Source: CAUZIZ01 sp965218775 (GTDB lineage Bacteria; Acidobacteriota; UBA6911; RPQK01; JAJDTT01). Taken from it: a DNA stretch of 64,000 nt. The number at the start of each line of letters is the position of its first letter. Position 1 is the stretch's first letter. The notes beneath the pieces were generated by a model. The model worked only from the letters and a program-made list of their open reading frames with translations, searched no databases and was not told the DNA's origin. Where the stretch lies: contig CBDCLS010000003.1 of the NCBI GenBank assembly GCA_965218775.1, forward strand, positions 248,001 to 312,000, given 5' to 3'. Of this stretch, positions 9,025-17,325 are shown piece after piece. Position numbers and translations under genes: made by a program.

Positions 9025-9367
9025 TCTTTTCGGACCCTTGCCGCCGCTGGTTCTCTTCCTCGTAGGTCTGCCGTCCGGTTTGGACCGCAGTGGCGAGTCG
9101 TTCTTTCTGCCCAGTCAAGGTGTCGCGACCTCGGTCAATCGTTTCGCTGGCGCGATCCGCTGACTCCCTGGACTTCTCAACAACCGCTTCCCTTCCCGAA
9201 CGAAAGGTCTCGCCAATCCGCTCGGTTCCTTCCCGATAGCGATCTCCCAACAGATCTCGGGTCTCCTCTCCTGATCTCGGCGCCAGCAGAAGGGCGACTG
9301 AAGCGCCGACAATACCACCCAGGAGAAAATAGATCAGATTATCCAGATTATCTTCACTTGAGGCCAT
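8987..9367 (-). CDS. YtxH-domain protein
   Basis: A 126-residue protein with an N-terminal membrane helix, LIYFLLGGIVGASVALLLAP, directly followed by RSGEETR, which is the hallmark of YtxH-domain proteins. The remainder is a charged, helical, probably coiled-coil region (repeated RE/SRES patterns) ending in a disordered tail. YtxH proteins are envelope-associated and often stress-induced. The start has a strong ribosome site (GGAGGAG) just upstream. It heads a short minus-strand group with the TPR-like and YHS proteins. Confidence 0.85.
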   Translation of the reverse strand: MASSEDNLDNLIYFLLGGIVGASVALLLAPRSGEETRDLLGDRYREGTERIGETFRSGREAVVEKSRESADRASETIDRGRDTLTGQKERLATAVQTGRQTYEEENQRRQGSEKSDKPQEGTKPRS

Positions 9368-9535
9368 AACTCCTCCCGAAATCTAAACCGGATGAATGAT
9401 CAAAGCCTATCAGCTCTCGAACCTTGAATCCACTGCTGTTTGGTCATCTTAGAGAGCAAGCAGCCGGACATGTTGAGGCGAGAAGATGAGCGGAAGAGGG
9501 CTGGGACGCAAGAAAGCGGCGGGAAGTTTAGGAGG

Positions 9536-9567
9536 AAAAAAAGGGCAGGGAAGTAGGCTCCCTGCCC
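9536..9567 (-). terminator. intrinsic terminator of the RRM gene
   Basis: A perfect 9-bp stem, GGGCAGGGA (9543-9551) with TCCCTGCCC (9559-9567), loop of 7, followed on the minus strand by T7 (A-run 9536-9542). It lies about 70 bp downstream of the minus-strand RRM gene. This is a textbook Rho-independent terminator. Confidence 0.85.
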
Positions 9568-9635
9568 CTGGATCAGCGAAGGGGCGAACCGACCTGGACG
9601 CCCCTCTTTTGGTTAGTGCCGTAAAATCTACAGGG

Positions 9636-9941
9636 CTACCAGCGGCGATCGCGGCCGCCGCCGCCGAAACCACCACCACCACCGGATCGATTCTCCCGGG
9701 GCTTGGCCTCATTGACGGTCAGAGTCCGCCCGTCAAGATCAGTGCCGTTTAGGGCCGAGATCGCCTTTTGAGCCTCGCCAGTAGATTCCATCTCCACAAA
9801 ACCGAAGCCCCGTGACCGACCCGTATCTCGGTCCGTAATCACCTTGGCTGATTCGACATTTCCCTGTTCCGAGAAAAGTTGCTCTAGCCCCTCTTCCGTT
9901 GTGGAATAGGGCAGACCACCCACGTACAGTTTGTTAGTCAT
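9636..9941 (-). CDS. RRM-domain RNA-binding protein (Rbp-like)
   Basis: A 101-residue protein made of one RNA recognition motif followed by a short Gly/Arg tail, the architecture of bacterial glycine-rich RNA-binding proteins often induced by cold. RNP2 is LYVGGL (residues 5-10) and RNP1 is RGFGFVEM (44-51); both aromatic positions are intact. The tail GGGGGFGGGGRDRRW resembles RGG-type disordered RNA-binding tails. The ATG at 9941 has a strong AGGAGGAGAAC ribosome site and the gene ends before a clear terminator, so it is probably a monocistronic unit. Confidence 0.92.
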   Translation of the reverse strand: MTNKLYVGGLPYSTTEEGLEQLFSEQGNVESAKVITDRDTGRSRGFGFVEMESTGEAQKAISALNGTDLDGRTLTVNEAKPRENRSGGGGGFGGGGRDRRW

Positions 9942-10190
9942 GTTCTCCTCCTAAAGAGAATAGGTTCGTCTTCCAACCCTGAGATCCTGACCGGAAAAGG
10001 AACAGAACATGGTCGGATTCTTGGTCTCGGGCCACAGTCTAGTCGGTGATTCCTAAGGAGGTATCTTTCGCAGGGGTAAGACTGACTAGGCCTTCAATGT
10101 TTTCTCTTAAGACAGCTTCAGGAGGCCTTGTACTGAAGACATCTTGGAAAGCATACCCGTATCCTTCCCTCCCTGTCAAAGGCAAGAGCG

Positions 10191-10277
10191 CTATCGGGTC
10201 TCGACTACCTCCTCCGCATCCTGCCTGGTCAATCCATTCTTTTTGGAAACATTGGCCACCAGGTCGGCTTTGGTCGT
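10191..10277 (-). pseudogene. N-terminal remnant of an HU/IHF-type DNA-binding gene
   Basis: On the minus strand a 28-codon frame reads TKADLVANVSKKNGLTRQDA and continues EEVVETR before a TAG. This matches the first helix-turn-helix part of HU/IHF proteins and resembles the intact HU homologue at 32979-33332 (VDLVADVAKTNGLTRIDA). The codon in the initiator position (10277-10275) is ACG instead of ATG, and the beta-arm part is not found in frame. I read this as a decayed paralogue. Confidence 0.65.
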
Positions 10278-10383
10278 GCCCCAGGGGGTAGTCGGGAGGG
10301 GGAGTGTAGCGGCTTCGGCGGTGTGGCTTTCTTGACTCCAACTTAGGGTTGCAACGGAGTCAGCGTCCCCGTAATGTCAAGTT

Positions 10384-10601
10384 TTAACTTCGAGGCGTGC
10401 TCGGGGAGGAGTCGTCAATGATCTTCTTGCCGTAGGTTAGGCCGAATTCAAAAGCTTGTTTCTCGGTGGTGAAGGTCTTTGACGGGTTCAAAAGGGGAGC
10501 CATGGATATGCTATAACGGAGGATGGCACACGTGCTCGCCATGGTCCGTCAGCTAGCTGATAGGGGGTGACGTCGATTTGATACCCCTTGTATGGAGTCA
10601 T
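10384..10601 (-). pseudogene. frameshifted small HlyU/CV_2116-like protein
   Basis: Two overlapping minus-strand frames together give one small domain. The first starts at 10601 (MTPYKGYQIDVTPYQLADGP) and runs to a TGA in a CCCCTTTT tract. The second frame continues as NPSKTFTTEKQAFEFGLTYG then KKIID and stops at 10384. The combined layout (YKGYQI start, FTTEKQA helix, GKKIID end) parallels the IS-interrupted gene at 31261-32871. Loss of one base in the homopolymer would explain the break; a sequencing error is equally possible. Family naming is tentative. Confidence 0.5.
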
Positions 10602-10754
10602 ATACGCTAAGCCATCAACAGCGGCCAGCAAGTGCGTTAAATAGAAGGGCTTGTGGGGTGTTCAGTTCGGTCAGTTCCACAGCCTTCCAAGAATTCATGC
10701 TGCACCTAGCGTCCTCGGTGCAGAAGGCTTTGAGCAGTTCCGTCGAGTTTGCCT

Positions 10755-11582
10755 TCAGTCTTCGTCCCGTACCATCCGGTTCAACTCTTCTGACCGCTTG
10801 GTAGCCGTTACGACAGCACCAATAAGCATGGCTCGTAGCCCTCGTTCTTCCAGCTCGTGTACGGCCCATATCGTCGTCCCTCCAGCCGTCGTCACCTGAT
10901 CGCGCAGGGTAGCCGGATGTTCGCCGGTTTCACGGACCAGTTTGGCGGCTCCCAACACCGTCTGCGTGGCCAGTGTCATCGCCACATTGCGTGGTAGACC
11001 CATCTTGACCCCACCGTCGCAGAGGGCCTCGATGACCATGTAGATGTAGGCGGGGCCACTACCACTGAGCCCGGTCACAGCATCCAGGAGATCTTCTTCG
11101 ACCCGAACCACCGTTCCCACTGCACCGAAGATGGCCTCCGCCACCTCATAATGCTCATCCGTCACCGGATGACATCCGGCCAACGCGCTGGCGGCTGCGT
11201 CCACGGTTGCCGCGATATTCGGCATGACACGGATCACAGGGTTCTCCTTGCCTAGACGATCTCGAATGTAGGTAGTCTCGACACCAGCCAATATCGAAAT
11301 CACGAGCTGGTCGGAGCGAATGGAATCGCCAAGGGCATCGATTACATCGTTGAGAACCTGCGGCTTTACAGCCAATACGATGACCTCCGTCGCAGCCATA
11401 TGAGGCCCTGGATGAGTATCCACCCGTACTCCACACTCAGCGCTCAGTTCCCCGAGCTTGCCGGCGTGAATGTCCACAACCGTGATCTTCTCTGGCGGCG
11501 CGAGTTGGGCCTTTAGAATCCCCTTGACCAGGGCCGATCCCATGTTGCCGCCTCCGATAAGCATGATGTTCTTGTTGAACAT
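10755..11582 (-). CDS. proC: pyrroline-5-carboxylate reductase
   Basis: This 275-residue enzyme catalyses the last step of proline synthesis, NAD(P)H-dependent reduction of 1-pyrroline-5-carboxylate to L-proline, in the cytoplasm. The Rossmann loop IGGGNMGSAL is at residues 9-18, AVKPQ at about 72-76, and the C-terminal dimerisation/substrate domain carries the family signature GLSGSGPAYIYMVIEAL (about 168) and QVTTAGGTT (about 228). Length and ends match the family. The ATG at 11582 lacks a strong ribosome site. It is not linked to proA or proB here. Confidence 0.95.
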   Translation of the reverse strand: MFNKNIMLIGGGNMGSALVKGILKAQLAPPEKITVVDIHAGKLGELSAECGVRVDTHPGPHMAATEVIVLAVKPQVLNDVIDALGDSIRSDQLVISILAGVETTYIRDRLGKENPVIRVMPNIAATVDAAASALAGCHPVTDEHYEVAEAIFGAVGTVVRVEEDLLDAVTGLSGSGPAYIYMVIEALCDGGVKMGLPRNVAMTLATQTVLGAAKLVRETGEHPATLRDQVTTAGGTTIWAVHELEERGLRAMLIGAVVTATKRSEELNRMVRDED

Positions 11583-11692
11583 CTTGGTTTCTCGCTAAAG
11601 CTCGTCGCAATGAGGCGAAACGCTACGCCCGCCGAGTAGGGGGTCGAGGGCCAAGGAACCCCAGGCGACGACCCTTAAGCCTTAGCGTTGGC

Positions 11693-11698
11693 TATAAT
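11693..11698 (+). promoter_or_regulatory. -10 element, possible leaderless promoter
   Basis: A perfect TATAAT lies only 6 bp before the ATG at 11705. If used, transcription would begin at or next to the start codon and the mRNA would be leaderless; no ribosome site is visible. The -35 region is not clear. Confidence 0.4.
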
Positions 11699-11704
11699 AC
11701 GAAT

Positions 11705-12031
11705 ATGAACTCTCGTGAATTCAATGAACTGAAGCCGTACGGTGAAGTACTTGTTGAACAGGCCCGTCACCTCACGACGGAAATAGGGTGTGCACCGCCT
11801 AGAGGGAACAAGACGTTGGCTTCCAACGACCGGCTCGAAGCGCTGTGGCACCGCGTGTCCTCTGCTCACACCCACCTCACCAAAGTTCGTCAGAAGGCGA
11901 ACTCTGTCGAGTGGGAGCGCGCAATTGTTAATGGGCGCGATGGCGACTATTTGCTCGACGAGCTTACCACCATCATTCACGACCTCACTCTCCTGCGGAC
12001 TCACAAGAAACGCAACCGCACCACTCCTTGA
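11705..12031 (+). CDS. hypothetical protein
   Basis: A 108-residue, mostly helical, soluble-looking protein without recognised motifs. It has no ribosome site but a consensus -10 box directly upstream, so it may be translated from a leaderless mRNA. It diverges from proC and is followed by the second copy of the 38-bp interspersed repeat. No function is proposed. Confidence 0.45.
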   Translation: MNSREFNELKPYGEVLVEQARHLTTEIGCAPPRGNKTLASNDRLEALWHRVSSAHTHLTKVRQKANSVEWERAIVNGRDGDYLLDELTTIIHDLTLLRTHKKRNRTTP

Positions 12032-12132
12032 GAAGCCCCGAGCGACAACTGCCCCTTACGCGATCGAATGGGACAACATCATCCTATACGGGCAGTGCGT
12101 GCTCGATCGCGCCCTGGTCCGCTAGCAACCGG

Positions 12133-12171
12133 TCCTTATGTTGTATTTCAACACCAATCTGGGCGCTACCC
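12133..12171 (-). repeat. 38-bp interspersed repeat, copy 2
   Basis: Near-identical to 7583-7620, same orientation. It lies 137 bp upstream of the AfsA-type gene and may mark the edge of an acquired segment. See copy 1 for the sequence relationship. Confidence 0.65.
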
Positions 12172-12307
12172 TTTGATGAACTGCGCTTGTGTTGGACCGC
12201 GCGGACCGGTCTCTCGACATCATTGACACTGGTCTTGGTAGCGTACACATGTTCATCCCCCGAATACGCAAGATTGATAGGGTCTAAAATCAGAGACGGA
12301 GAACTCC

Positions 12308-13345
12308 GTGAAGAGTTTCAAGAACACAGAGACAAGCGCGAGAGGGTTTGCTCAAAGGCAACGAGGCGGATTCAACTTCCACGATCTCAGCTTCGAACAC
12401 ACCGTTCCAAAGGCGCTGGTCCACAAGAGGCTAGAGACCGATGTCCTGCTCACGGACGTCCGAGAGTCAGGCCAGGACACATTCCTTTGTGGCGGGGTTG
12501 TTCCAACGGCTCACAGGTTTTTCAATGAGAGGGGACGTGAACCTACTCGCGACATCCTGTTTTACACGGAAATGGGTCGTCAGGCCAGCATTGCAGTTTC
12601 GCACCGTTTTTTCAACGTCCCCATGGAGCATTGTTTCATCATGGGAGGGTCGAACATCGAACTGCTAGCAGAGCGTCAACGACAAGAGAAAGATTTAGGG
12701 GTCGACAGGATTGCGATCGAGATCAGAGTTCGGGAAAAACAGCTCCGAAAAGGGACTTTGACCACCGCTCATGCAGAATATGCCCTCTTTAGTGAGCGAT
12801 GTCAGGTGATCCGTGGTACTGGCAGCTGGAGTCCGCAGCCCAAATCACTATTCGAACGTGTTCGCCGTTCCACTCTGGCCAACCTGTCCACTGTCGGGGA
12901 ACCGGTGGAGCTTCGGACGGTCGAGCCGGAGGCACTTGGCAGGGGAGACGCCAGCAATGTGGTCATCTCCTACCCCGAGGAACTCGAGGGCCGACGATTT
13001 TCCGCTTACTTGCAGGTCAATCTCGAGCATCCTTTTTTCTTCGATCATCCTTTCGATCACATCCCCGCCATTCTGGTGTTCGAAGGTTGCGCACAGCTGG
13101 CGATGCTCTCGATTACTCGGACGACCGGGTTTCCCGTGGAAGATCTTCTACTCGATGGCTGTGAAATTCGGTTTGATCACTTTGTAGAATTGAGCCTTCA
13201 GACCCAGCTGGAGGCCCATATCGAGCATCTGCAGTGGACAAAGAGGGGTGGCCGGACCGCAACTGTGGTCGTAGCGGTCAATCAATCTGGCTCTTCGCTC
13301 GGGCGGGCACTCCTGCATGCAACCCTTTCCAGCAAAATGGCATAA
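12308..13345 (+). CDS. AfsA/ScbA-type protein with two A-factor hotdog domains
   Basis: This 345-residue protein belongs to the AfsA family, whose Streptomyces members condense a beta-ketoacyl-ACP with dihydroxyacetone phosphate to start gamma-butyrolactone signal synthesis. Domain 1 (about residues 27-145) shows HTVPKALVHKRLETDVLLTD with the VHK motif at 38-40, and TEMGRQASIAVSHRFFNVPM with Glu88 and Arg91. Domain 2 (about 195-340) shows FFFDHPFDHIPAILVFEG (about 243-260), but the segment after Glu259 reads GCAQLA, so the Arg usual in the second E-x-x-R-Q motif is missing. The start is GTG with GGAG 7 bp upstream. No butenolide reductase or TetR-type receptor is adjacent; an IS4-like element lies just downstream. 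It may make another lipid-derived product. Family call is strong, exact reaction is inference. Confidence 0.85.
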   Translation: MKSFKNTETSARGFAQRQRGGFNFHDLSFEHTVPKALVHKRLETDVLLTDVRESGQDTFLCGGVVPTAHRFFNERGREPTRDILFYTEMGRQASIAVSHRFFNVPMEHCFIMGGSNIELLAERQRQEKDLGVDRIAIEIRVREKQLRKGTLTTAHAEYALFSERCQVIRGTGSWSPQPKSLFERVRRSTLANLSTVGEPVELRTVEPEALGRGDASNVVISYPEELEGRRFSAYLQVNLEHPFFFDHPFDHIPAILVFEGCAQLAMLSITRTTGFPVEDLLLDGCEIRFDHFVELSLQTQLEAHIEHLQWTKRGGRTATVVVAVNQSGSSLGRALLHATLSSKMA

Positions 13346-13456
13346 AAGGGTAGTAGGCCCGCCAGCAGCAATCGTGCGTAGACTTAAAGGTAGCGGGCAA
13401 AATGCTGAAAAAATACACGGTAACAGCAAGCCCCGTGAAATCAATTGGTTAAAAAC

Positions 13457-14928
13457 TGGACATTCCCCATTTTTCAGAGGCCCAGAGGAAGCAGGGACAG
13501 CTGACGGGAGCTGGGATCGGGTCGAGCCCCGCCAATCCCGCTGTGGCGGCCGAATAGGAGCTGCTTGATGCCATCGGCTATGGCATAGAAGCGGAACTCC
13601 GGGATGCCGTAGATCCGTTTGGCTGCCTGCTCGATGTGTTGGACCAGAAGGGCCAGCTTGGCCCTTTTACCCAGATAGACACAGGCGAAGAAGGCGGCGA
13701 TCATGACCAAGGCGGCCATATTGCGCAGGCGCTCATACTTGAGCAAACGGATGTCTTCCAACTCGTAGCTCTGCTTGATAAATCGGATCGTTTCCTCGAC
13801 ACGCCAGCGGCTCAGATAGCTCTCGACCACCCGCCACTGGCTCTTGCGCGAGCGTTTGACCGTCTGGTTCGTCAGAAGCATCAGGGGACGGGGGCCAAAG
13901 CCATCCACCACCACCAGGTACAGCGATTGGTCGAAACCGGGCAAACGCACCCCTCGGGCCCCAAACTCCAACCGGTAGACCTTCTCCCCCGCACTCGTCT
14001 CCTTGATCACGACTTCCCGGTAGCGGCGCCGACAACCACGCGCCCACTCCTCGGCGCTCTTCTTGCTGCGCCCTGAGATCAGGTGACGATCCCCCCGCTG
14101 GCACACCAGGAACGGGTGTCCCCGCTTCAGCAGGACTTCGAGGATCTCCTCCCGATCCCCTCCCCGGTCCATCACCCAGATCCCTCGCCCTTGGGTGGCT
14201 TTGGAGACTCGCCCAATCGCCTTGAGGATCTCGTCGTTTTCGCTCACAAAGTCCGGCGCTTTCTGCGAGTACAGCTCCTGGTACAACGGCAGCACCTCGG
14301 CACTCCCCCGCCTCGCTCCGACCACCTCACAGCACCAGTATCCATCTCGGATCTCCCCTCGGGAGCCGTCCCGGACCCGCGCCAGGTATTGCATCTTCCG
14401 GGCATATGGCTTACTCACATCCGTGGGGTCCACAATCAACAGCGTCTCCTTCTCCACCCGCCAGGCCGCCAACTCCAGCAGATTCTTTCCCACCGCTCCT
14501 CTCAATCCCTGACGGTTGAGTTGGCGGCTCAGCCGCTCGATGACTTTCTTCAGAGCGATCTCCTCCTCCAGTGCTCGCGCAATCTCGCTGAGCCGGACCG
14601 ACGCCCGACACTGCATCCCGTAGAGCACCTCCCGGATCAAACGAGCGGCGGTCTTCGGTAATCCTTCAGAGACCTTCCCCGAAAATTCTCTCAGCTGCTC
14701 TCGAATCTTCCACGCTACTTTGGCATCATGCATCTGGGTCCCTCCGCTTAATTGGTTGTTGGGTTTGGAGTTCCGCCAACCAGTCTAAGCGCTAGGGACC
14801 CACACTTTTGGGGGTCGACAGTTCCCCCATTTTCTCCCAATTTCAACCCATCCCACTTCCCTTATCGCCCTACTCTCTTGTTCTCAACTACTTGAGAGAA
14901 TTCACCCTCAATTTTTGGGGAATGTCCT
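13457..14928 (-). mobile_element. complete IS4-type insertion sequence (about 1472 bp)
   Basis: The ends read TGGACATTCCCCATTTTT (left) and, inverted, AGGACATTCCCCAAAAATT (right), sharing the 12-mer GGACATTCCCCA. The element is bracketed by a perfect 10-bp direct repeat GGTTAAAAAC (13447-13456 and 14929-14938), the size expected for an IS4-type target duplication. It carries one transposase on the minus strand, intact, so it may still be active. The intact duplication suggests a fairly recent insertion downstream of the AfsA-type gene. Confidence 0.88.
13474..14733 (-). CDS. IS4-family DDE transposase
   Basis: This 419-residue transposase moves the surrounding element. The DDE residues are visible: D in LLIVDPTDVSKPY (about residue 101), D in GIWVMDRGGDREE (about 197), and E in the IS4 signature YLSRWRVEETIRFIKQSYEL (Y-2-R-3-E-6-K, about 318-332). 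The reading frame starts at 14733 and is uninterrupted, ending 17 bp inside the left terminal repeat. Length is typical for the family. Nothing suggests inactivation. Confidence 0.93.
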   Translation of the reverse strand: MHDAKVAWKIREQLREFSGKVSEGLPKTAARLIREVLYGMQCRASVRLSEIARALEEEIALKKVIERLSRQLNRQGLRGAVGKNLLELAAWRVEKETLLIVDPTDVSKPYARKMQYLARVRDGSRGEIRDGYWCCEVVGARRGSAEVLPLYQELYSQKAPDFVSENDEILKAIGRVSKATQGRGIWVMDRGGDREEILEVLLKRGHPFLVCQRGDRHLISGRSKKSAEEWARGCRRRYREVVIKETSAGEKVYRLEFGARGVRLPGFDQSLYLVVVDGFGPRPLMLLTNQTVKRSRKSQWRVVESYLSRWRVEETIRFIKQSYELEDIRLLKYERLRNMAALVMIAAFFACVYLGKRAKLALLVQHIEQAAKRIYGIPEFRFYAIADGIKQLLFGRHSGIGGARPDPSSRQLSLLPLGL

Positions 14929-15182
14929 GGTTAAAAACGTCTGCTCTCTCTCTGGAGTCCAGCAATGCTTGCCAAACTGCAGGGTCAATCAGTGTTCGCT
15001 AACCCCTTTCTAACGAATTACTTATCTTCGGCCTAATCGATTGAAATATGCCCCGGAAACAGCTGCCGCTTAACTGTGGTCTACGGCGCTCCCGACCGAA
15101 ACTCCGCTCTCCATATCGGCGCTATAGTGCCTTCGCGATAGCAGTGCTCCACCGGGACAGGGAGCATTCTTTCCTCCCACCT

Positions 15183-15437
15183 TTATCTCGCAAAGAGATT
15201 GTAAAGCCAGCCCAACACCAGCCCTCCGACAAAGCCATCCACCAGGCCGCTGAGAGTTCCCACAATGACCTGGCCAAACGAAGCTGTAGCTTGGTATCCC
15301 GGATAAACGGAAGCCACCATTTCCAGGAACTCAATGCCGTAGGTGGGCCAGATCAAATTCGCAATACCAGTTACGAAGATGCCTCCTCCCCACAGCAGAG
15401 CAAGACTGATGGCAAGTGCTCTCACGTCAATCTTCAT
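15183..15437 (-). CDS. small two-helix membrane protein annotated in relatives as phage-holin-like
   Basis: An 84-residue protein with two hydrophobic helices, ALAISLALLWGGGIFVTGIA (about 7-27) and VDGFVGGLVLGWLYNLF (about 66-82), joined by a loop with VYPGYQAT. Relatives in many soil bacteria are named bacteriophage holin, but no lysis gene is nearby, so the name says little about function. The ATG at 15437 follows an AAGGA site; the upstream ATG at 15452 is less likely. Its promoter region carries an ATCGG/CCAATCG-type repeat that recurs before the frameshifted membrane gene at 36397. Confidence 0.7.
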   Translation of the reverse strand: MKIDVRALAISLALLWGGGIFVTGIANLIWPTYGIEFLEMVASVYPGYQATASFGQVIVGTLSGLVDGFVGGLVLGWLYNLFAR

Positions 15438-15461
15438 GATTGTTCCTTCCATTGGGACGAT

Positions 15462-15487
15462 TGGTCCGATTGGGTCGATTATACAAG
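15462..15487 (-). promoter_or_regulatory. shared upstream motif with iterated CCAATCGG units, copy 1
   Basis: On the minus strand the sequence TATAATCGACCCAATCGGAC followed by CAATCG lies 25-50 bp before the membrane protein start. Nearly the same block, TATAAATCGATCCAATCGGA followed by CCAATCG, lies at 36335-36361 upstream of another small membrane gene. The TATAAT part could be a -10 box and the iterated CCAATCG an operator or early leader. Confidence 0.45.
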
Positions 15488-15489
15488 GA

Positions 15490-16287
15490 GAGATGGGGGA
15501 AAGTTTTGTGCACCACCCCCTTGCCAGCGGCTAATCCTGATCCCGATTGCTCAACGAGAAAACGCAATGATCGGAAAGCCTCGCGTTTGCTCCAGGCCGT
15601 CAATCCGATCCCAATTTTCGAGGGCGCAACAACCTCTGAGCTGAGCTGCCGCGCTGGCCTCCTGGATATCGTCTTCAACCAGGATGTGATCCAACAATCC
15701 CGCCTCATGGCCGAAATACTCTGAGCACCCCGGCTGCGGCGCTAGCACAGTGAACCCTGGAGACTAGATTGGCGATCTCTTGCGCCGCGGCAGTGTGTTG
15801 GAGCCACGATAATAATGTCCTCCAGGCCAAAAACGGCGCGCAATCTTACCCTAGCAAGCATCATAATTTGCCTGAGAAGCCCCATTCATTTGCTGAAGCG
15901 TGGCGGGAAGAAAAGACACGCCCCCTCTCAACCCTTCATTCTCTGTTAAGGTATAATGCGAAATGAGGCGGCCCGATGAAGGGAGGCCTCCGAATCTCTC
16001 TCCTCCGTGAAGCACTCCTTTCAGCTGGGCCGCCCTGAGTGTTTACCTTAAATCGCAGTCCACCAACTCTCAAGAACATTTTCCCTCTTGATTGAGGCGA
16101 TTGTGAGGCACATTGCTTTGAAGTTCGGGTCAGAGTTCGGTTAGCATTAGGACGGTAGGTCACCAGTAACGCGCCAAGAACTACTCCCTCCGATACGGCC
16201 CCTTCTTGCTCTACCCAGGAACCCTCCCAAAGCGTAACGGCCACTACCATCAGTTTCGTGAGCCTGGAGGTCGGTAAAAACCCTTCT
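15490..16287. other. 800-bp stretch without a confident gene; its distal part is duplicated at 30.6 kb
   Basis: No protein family is recognised in 15490-16050. A TATAAT at 15952-15957 is followed only by a 15-codon frame. From about 16080 to the start at 16288 the sequence matches 30622-30770: GAGGCACA(T/C)TGCTTTGAAG, GGTCAGAGTTCGGTTAG and CGGCCACTACCATCA are shared. This is probably the promoter/leader of the duplicated membrane gene. Confidence 0.5.
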
Positions 16288-16554
16288 ATGGTCCCGTCTC
16301 TATATTTTTGGCTCAGCTTGGTCGTGATCCTCGGTTGTTTGCTTTTATGTCTGCAACCGCGGAAAGACGTGGTCCCTTTTCGCTATGAGGGGATTAAGCC
16401 GTGGGGAGCGGTGGTTCCCCTAGTCTCTGCCCTCGGAACGCTCGGGGCTATTTTGGCCTTTGGAGTCGAACCTTCTCTCGAAAGCGTGGTCCTACTGTTC
16501 GCCCTGGTTTTTTCCATTGCTACAGCATTCTACTTTCTGTTTCAGTTACGTTGA
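16288..16554 (+). CDS. small three-helix membrane protein, paralogue 1
   Basis: An 88-residue protein with three hydrophobic helices (about 4-24, 41-60, 66-84) separated by a conserved polar loop, QPRKDVVPFRYEGIKPWG. It is about 85 per cent identical by eye to the protein at 30771-31040. I chose the ATG at 16288 because the two paralogues keep the frame only from here; upstream, one copy has a single-base length difference, which rules out the GTG at 16258 as a shared start. Function unknown. Confidence 0.7.
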   Translation: MVPSLYFWLSLVVILGCLLLCLQPRKDVVPFRYEGIKPWGAVVPLVSALGTLGAILAFGVEPSLESVVLLFALVFSIATAFYFLFQLR

Positions 16555-16596
16555 GGATCCATTCAATCCAGTAAACCTCGACGCCAGTGAATGGGG

Positions 16597-17046
16597 TTAG
16601 GAGTTCACGGCGACCTTCTCGGCAGGTAGGTTGCGGACCTGGCGGTCGTTGGTTTGATGGAGAAGGGAACTGCCGGCAGGCTGATCAGAAGAAATCCAGC
16701 TTTCCACGATCTTGCCTCCCGAGATCCGAAAGATCCCAATCTCGGTTAGCGTGGCGATGTTGTCAGCCGGCCAACCACGTTTATCAGTCCCCCGAGTTGT
16801 CCAGCGGGCCACGACCTTATCCTCCTCTGCAATCAAGTCCTCCAGAGTCACCTGGAAGTCGACCAATGCGGCTCGCACCGAGCTGACCAGCTGTTTGAAT
16901 CCTCTGACTCCGGGCAGTAATCCCACAGGCTGAGGGGTATGGTTGACATAATCAGGGGCGACAATGTCATCCGCTACCTTGAGGTTGCCTCGGTTCCAGA
17001 CCTCCTGAAGCAGCCGCCGAACGACCGCCTTATTTTCTGCTGACAT
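16597..17046 (-). CDS. SnoaL-like ester cyclase/polyketide-cyclase-fold protein
   Basis: A 149-residue protein of the SnoaL-like (NTF2 fold) group: the start NKAVVRRLLQEVWNRGNLKV, then APDYVNHTP, VRAALVDFQVTLEDLIAEED with VVARWTTRGTD, and ISGGKIVESWI are all typical. Such proteins are mostly uncharacterised; a few are cyclases in polyketide synthesis. The C-terminal 25 residues are unusual but short. ATG at 17046 follows GGGAGCAG. No biosynthetic cluster is adjacent apart from the AfsA-type gene 3 kb away, so a role is not assigned. Confidence 0.85.
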   Translation of the reverse strand: MSAENKAVVRRLLQEVWNRGNLKVADDIVAPDYVNHTPQPVGLLPGVRGFKQLVSSVRAALVDFQVTLEDLIAEEDKVVARWTTRGTDKRGWPADNIATLTEIGIFRISGGKIVESWISSDQPAGSSLLHQTNDRQVRNLPAEKVAVNS

Positions 17047-17266
17047 GAAACTGCTCCCTTGCTCTTCAATAGAAGATGCGCTGAAGAGCGCTGCGACGCA
17101 AAAAAGAGCGTCGGGAAGTTTTGCGACCCCAGATCCACAGAGAGTGTGGAAGGGATGTGGACCTGGCTAGGGATAGAGAGGCCATCTATGGGTAGCAGCA
17201 GTTTGCACTGATGGTGTGCACGCCTGGATAGGGGAGGGGGGCGCTCCAGGAAGACCCAAAAAGTAA

Positions 17267-17289
17267 GAGCCCGCCGAATTGACGGGCTC
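17267..17289 (-). terminator. probable terminator of the HEPN-like gene
   Basis: GAGCCCGCC and GACGGGCTC form a stem with one mismatch and a short AATT loop; on the minus strand it is followed by TTACTTTTT. It lies 37 bp after the stop of the gene at 17326. Confidence 0.65.
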
Positions 17290-17325
17290 AAGTAAGGAGA
17301 AAAGAGCGTGGAAAATACTCTTTTA

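Noticed and set aside
9486..9752. Plus-strand frame starting MSGRGLGRKKAAGSL that looks histone- or RGG-like
   Set aside because: It runs through the terminator and the antisense of the RRM gene's Gly-rich tail; composition is a by-product of that tail.
13317..15002. A protein frame restored by removing the IS4-type element (NWLKTSALSLESSNACQTAG)
   Set aside because: The joined frame is short and matches nothing known, so no interrupted gene is claimed.
15551..15748. Minus-strand frame with a HAD-like hint (HILVEDDIQEASAAAQL)
   Set aside because: Too short and without the catalytic DxD motif.
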